From Chengkuizengella sediminis (GTDB lineage: Bacteria > Bacillota > Bacilli > Paenibacillales > KCTC-33759), in contig NZ_SIJC01000002.1 in the NCBI RefSeq assembly GCF_010078385.1, forward strand, positions 485,393 to 549,392: a stretch of DNA of 64,000 nt, given 5' to 3'. A program made the position numbers and the translations under genes. Below, in pieces: positions 62,603 through 64,000 of the stretch; position 1 is the stretch's first letter, and every line of letters starts with the position of its first letter. The notes below the pieces were generated by a model. It did no database searches and was not told where the DNA came from. It saw nothing but the letters and a program-made list of their open reading frames with translations.

Positions 62603-62738
62603 ACATCATATTGAAAGTGAGTTAGCCAAGTCTTCTGTTTTTTTTGAAATTGTTCTAGTACTCTTTATACTCTTAATCCATCATATGTTTTTATGATTGT
62701 TTTGATTGGGTGTTTGTTTTGGATATATTAAATTGTGC
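62602..62738. repeat. 137-bp duplicated block, copy 2
   Basis: Partner of 54241-54377. A shorter related stretch (TGTTTTGATTGGACGTG) recurs at about 63388-63404, next to the third SOS-like promoter. Confidence 0.85.
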
Positions 62739-62782
62739 AGTTATCAGGGGTGTGAAGAATACATCACTCTAAATGTATTGGT

Positions 62783-63337
62783 TTAGGTAGCTGGTGGTGG
62801 GGTGATTTTTTTCTCCTTCTTTAAACTTTTCCAGAGACTTGGTTTTTGAGCTGTTTCCTCTTCTGAGGATGTAAGTGAGGTTGCAGGAAGTTCCTCTATT
62901 GCATCAATAGCACAACTGGAAAAAATGAATATTGATGAGTCTTCCTGTCCAATCACAATCCCTTCTCCTACCTTAAGAATAGTGACATCCGTATCCGTAA
63001 TCCTTACAAGTTTACCTATTAATGAATTAGCTAAATTAGTTATAGGATCCTCGCAACAAACACATTCTCCTTTTGTGTTTGGTTGAATAGGTTTTAAATC
63101 TGGAAGAATTGTTAAAATTGCTGCAAAAGCAACTATATTGCAAATCGGAATATGAATTATATTACCAGTCATTAAGTCTATACCAGAAACAATAAAGTTT
63201 TTAACTTCTCTAATTTCAATTAAAAAAGTATCATTTAAATTAGTTAGTATATTAACATTTTCCTCGATAAACTGCTCAAAAACACATTGCATCGGACAAA
63301 CACAACAATCACAGATTGATTTATCGAAAACGCCCAT
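62783..63337 (-). CDS. Cysteine-rich protein, possible spore coat component
   Basis: 184 residues: MGVFDKSICDCCVCPMQCVF at the start with CDCCVCPMQC, and VCC near residue 113. Between them are beta-like segments, for example DTFLIEIREVKNFIVSGIDL, which occur twice in related form (the second: VRITDTDVTILKVGEGIVIG), and the tail is basic (KSLKKEKK). I recall Bacillales coat-related proteins with CDCCVCPM heads but cannot name a family. Position among the sporulation peptides fits. RBS AAAGGACG, with spacing about 8. Confidence 0.6.
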   Translation of the reverse strand: MGVFDKSICDCCVCPMQCVFEQFIEENVNILTNLNDTFLIEIREVKNFIVSGIDLMTGNIIHIPICNIVAFAAILTILPDLKPIQPNTKGECVCCEDPITNLANSLIGKLVRITDTDVTILKVGEGIVIGQEDSSIFIFSSCAIDAIEELPATSLTSSEEETAQKPSLWKSLKKEKKITPPPAT

Positions 63338-63426
63338 GAAATCACGTCCTTTTTACATTTTTATGTAGTGTATTCAATTTGATATTGTTTTGATTGGACG
63401 TGTACCTATTTTCTAAAAATGTGCTC

Positions 63427-63470
63427 TTGCACATCACCCTGCACCTTTTATATAATAAGAATAAATGTTC
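63427..63470 (+). promoter_or_regulatory. SOS-like promoter with LexA/DinR box (copy 3)
   Basis: TTGCAC (63427-63432), 18-base spacer, TATAAT (63451-63456), then GAATAAATGTTC (63459-63470), one base off the GAAC-N4-GTTC core. Confidence 0.65.
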
Positions 63471-63488
63471 TAAATAGAGGTGAAACAA

Positions 63489-63829
63489 ATGAAAGAAAAC
63501 AAACTAACACCTGGTTCAAATATGATGGGGAAGCAAGCAGAATGATACTACCTGAACATAAAGAACGCATAAATGATTATCAATATGAGAGAGATAGAAA
63601 GACGAAACCAGTACTAGCAGAGGAAGAAGTTAATGTTATATCTCAACAATTATCAGATTCTATTTTGAGTGAATCTGAAATCACAGTCGAGTTGTTCAGA
63701 GCTTTTGGTCAGAATGCGTTTAAAACTGGGACAGTAATTAAAATTGACACTCAATTAAGTCAAATTAGATTAGAGCATGAGGATGAATATGAATGGATCA
63801 AGTTTGACGATATTGTGGGGGTGTCCTGA
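63489..63829 (+). pseudogene. YolD-like gene with a one-base frameshift
   Basis: ATG 63489 follows AGAGGTGA and starts MKENKLTPGSNMM, then hits a stop at once in that frame. In the next frame the family sequence resumes: EASRMILPEHKERINDYQYE, AEEEVNVISQQL, then TGTVIKIDTQLSQIRLEHED and KFDDIVGV. A single T missing from ATGATG(T)GGGAA would restore it. YolD-like proteins accompany the Y-family polymerase UvrX in Bacillus and are SOS-linked; the LexA-type box upstream fits. The stop overlaps the start of the winged-helix fragment (TGATG). Confidence 0.78.
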
Positions 63830-63891
63830 TGCTTACTGACCTTGAAAGAAAAGTATTACGTATCCTGTATAATAGATTCTTTTATTTATAG
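63829..63891 (+). pseudogene. 5' fragment of the winged-helix gene
   Basis: MLTDLERKVLRILYNR and then FFYL with a stop: it matches the first 15 codons of the gene at 57724 (MLTDLERKVLRILYN) and then diverges. The TGATG overlap with the YolD-like gene shows that the two formed an operon. Confidence 0.75.
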
Positions 63892-64000
63892 CAAGATATA
63901 AGTATAAGGAATAGGAGAGAACACAATTTTGCTACATTGTTATTTAAGTCCAATCGAATAGATTTCTTACCGCATAAAATATCATAAAGTTATTTCGATT

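Noticed and set aside
1..64000. tRNA, rRNA or replication origin features.
   Set aside because: No cloverleaf, rRNA-like stretch, DnaA box cluster or partition genes were seen.

Overview
The window is low-G+C DNA from an endospore-forming member of the Bacillales. The evidence is cotE, spoVK, a sporulation-type PAS histidine kinase, many tiny FILLVII-type sporulation membrane peptides, strong AAGGAGG ribosome sites, and the conserved orders cotE-mutS-mutL-miaA-hfq and spoVK-hflX-ynbB-like-glnR-glnA. The gene set looks most like Paenibacillaceae; a Chengkuizengella-like genome is my guess from memory and is not proven by the sequence.

Region 1 (1-14.9 kb) holds envelope, secreted and housekeeping genes: cardiolipin synthase, a small alarmone synthetase, a secreted phospholipase D-like protein with a lamin-tail domain, a DUF309 protein, a large secreted M9 collagenase with PKD domains, a membrane-anchored GDPD phosphodiesterase, beta-carbonic anhydrase, a YqkB-like protein, an M32 carboxypeptidase and an aromatic-acid-exporter-like protein. 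Near-perfect CcpA (cre) sites precede both the secreted PLD and the collagenase. A 26-codon stub of a second collagenase lies just downstream of the intact one.

Region 2 (15-30 kb) is the conserved cotE / amidoligase / mutS / ctp / mutL / methyltransferase / miaA / hfq run. A MITE-like element sits directly in front of mutS. It is followed by a guanine-class riboswitch with its own terminator that controls an FAD-dependent oxidoreductase, and then a class A penicillin-binding protein.

Region 3 (30-46 kb) holds an ASCH protein, a small membrane protein, a GH3 glycosidase, a lipoprotein cyclophilin, an esterase, a YdcF protein, an unknown membrane protein, an HD hydrolase, a TRIC channel, a PAS kinase, spoVK, hflX, a PLP enzyme and the glnRA operon. 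The glnRA promoter carries an exact GlnR box.

Region 4 (46-64 kb) is accessory DNA that has been heavily rearranged. A truncated integrase abuts a truncated, frameshifted ImmA/IrrE gene. Three genes carrying four copies of an unrecognised ~150-residue domain follow, with their flanking DNA duplicated too. Next come a multiply frameshifted RHS gene with a possible immunity gene, a Vpr-like subtilisin, a PrcB-like secreted protein, and two clusters of tiny sporulation-type peptides on the minus strand. Those peptides are separated by about ten copies of the same ~110-bp terminator-plus-promoter cassette. Interspersed are three SOS-like promoters (TTGC.. N18 TATAAT followed by a LexA/DinR-type GAAC-N4-GTTC box) with intact or broken copies of a YolD-like gene and a winged-helix gene. 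The recurring theme is local duplication, recombination between repeats, and decay.
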